NCBI RefSeq assembly: GCF_036320965.1
Contig: NC_092286.1
Coordinates: 28,279,677-28,343,676, forward strand
Length of the DNA stretch: 64,000 nt
Direction: 5' to 3'
From: Panulirus ornatus
Lineage: Eukaryota > Arthropoda > Malacostraca > Decapoda > Palinuridae
The position numbers and the translations under genes are program-made. Under the pieces are notes generated by a model. The model made no database searches, was not told the DNA's origin, and worked only from the letters and a program-made list of their open reading frames with translations. Shown in pieces: positions 63,411 through 64,000 of the stretch (within the stretch, counting starts at the first letter, position 1; every line of letters begins with the position of its first letter).

Positions 63411-64000
63411 CTTGCACTCACTCAAAAAATCACATATCACTCATAAAAATCACATATCACTCGAAAAAATCACATATAAAAAAAAATCACATATCACTCA
63501 TAAAAATCACATATCACTCAAGAAATCACATATAAAAAAAAATCACATATCACTCATAAAAATCACATATCACTCGAAAAAATCACATATCACTCATAAA
63601 AATCACATATCACTCAAGAAATCACATATAAAAAAATCACATATCACTCATAAAAATCACATATCACTCAAGAAATCACATATAAAAAAATCACATATCA
63701 CTCGAAAAAATCACATATCACTCAAAAAAATCACATATCACTCATAAAAATCACATATCACTCAAGAAATCACATATAAAAAAATCACATATCACTCATA
63801 AAAATCACATATCACTCAAGAAATCACATATAAAAAAAATCACATATCACTCATAAAAATCACATATCACTCAAGAAATCACATATAAAAAAAAATCACA
63901 TATCACTCATAAAAATCACATATCACTCGAAAAAATCACATATCACTCATAAAAATCACATATCACTCAAGAAATCACATATAAAAAATCACATATCACT
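63411..64000. repeat. Composite ~20-bp AT-rich array, continues past the window
   Basis: Three monomers, TCACATATCACTCATAAAAA (20), TCACATATCACTCAAGAAA (19; or CTCGAAAAAA) and TCACATATAAAAAAAA (~16), follow each other in a repeated A-B-C order, so the amplified unit is a ~55-base trimer with occasional A-B-A-B runs. Confidence 0.96.

Noticed and set aside
63411..64000. Telomeric or subtelomeric repeat
   Set aside because: The unit is TCACATATCACTCATAAAAA-like; the arthropod TTAGG repeat is not seen anywhere in the window.

Overview
This is a eukaryotic nuclear window. Five spliced exons of one conserved gene, LINE and SINE fragments, MITE-like elements, and an extreme density of mini- and microsatellites rule out a bacterial or viral source. 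The repeat style (LINE tails with the GCTACCTCGC/AACGCGGGA hairpin next to (TA)n, and a fold-back element carrying AAGTGCACTTTCGTGT) resembles what I recall from decapod crustacean genomes. That host assignment is an inference, not something the bases prove.

Layout. 1-1.7 kb: two copies of a LINE family facing each other; the left copy is cut by the window edge. 2.3-9.7 kb: five exons on the minus strand of a retinoid-inducible serine carboxypeptidase (SCPEP1-like, peptidase family S10). They cover the oxyanion-hole segment through the mid-domain and include the catalytic serine. The introns hold old SINEs and a Tigger/pogo-like MITE. The first exon (signal peptide) and the C-terminal exons (catalytic Asp and His) are not visible.

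10.8-64 kb is almost gene-free and consists of roughly 25 different tandem arrays laid end to end. Main arrays: 21 bp (10.8 kb), G-rich ~20 bp (12.6 kb), 69 bp and 62 bp in a ~4-kb unit present twice (14.0-22.3 kb), 49 bp (24.0 kb), 24 bp (26.5-30.3 kb), GT/AGG composite (31.3 kb), 21 bp (31.9 kb), ~32-35 bp (33.1 kb), 25 bp (34.4 kb), 35 bp (36.5 kb), 26 bp (37.4 kb), 21/29 bp (39.3 kb), 28 bp (41.6 kb), 42 bp (43.2 kb), 32 bp (47.9 kb), 51 bp (49.1 kb), 33 bp (49.9-52.6 kb), ~42 bp (54.0-57.2 kb), 31 bp (57.4 kb), 26 bp (58.0-61.6 kb), 41 bp (61.9 kb), a TCACCAACAATAAACC unit (62.1 kb) and a 20/19/16-bp composite (63.4 kb to the edge). LINE, SINE and fold-back pieces joined by (TA)n arrays sit at 22.3-23.7, 24.8 and 43.7-47.0 kb.

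Nearly all long open frames in 11-64 kb come from arrays whose monomer length is a multiple of three, or that simply lack stops; I call none of them genes. The only support for a functional protein is the carboxypeptidase; the reverse transcriptase remnants are broken. The most interesting observations are: non-adjacent minisatellites that share short cores, a 26-bp satellite that repeats a perfect p53-type half-site about 140 times, a Tigger-like MITE that looks very close to a mammalian repeat, a LINE and a SINE that share a 3' hairpin, and an indel-rich zone that suggests poor consensus over part of the 4-kb duplication.
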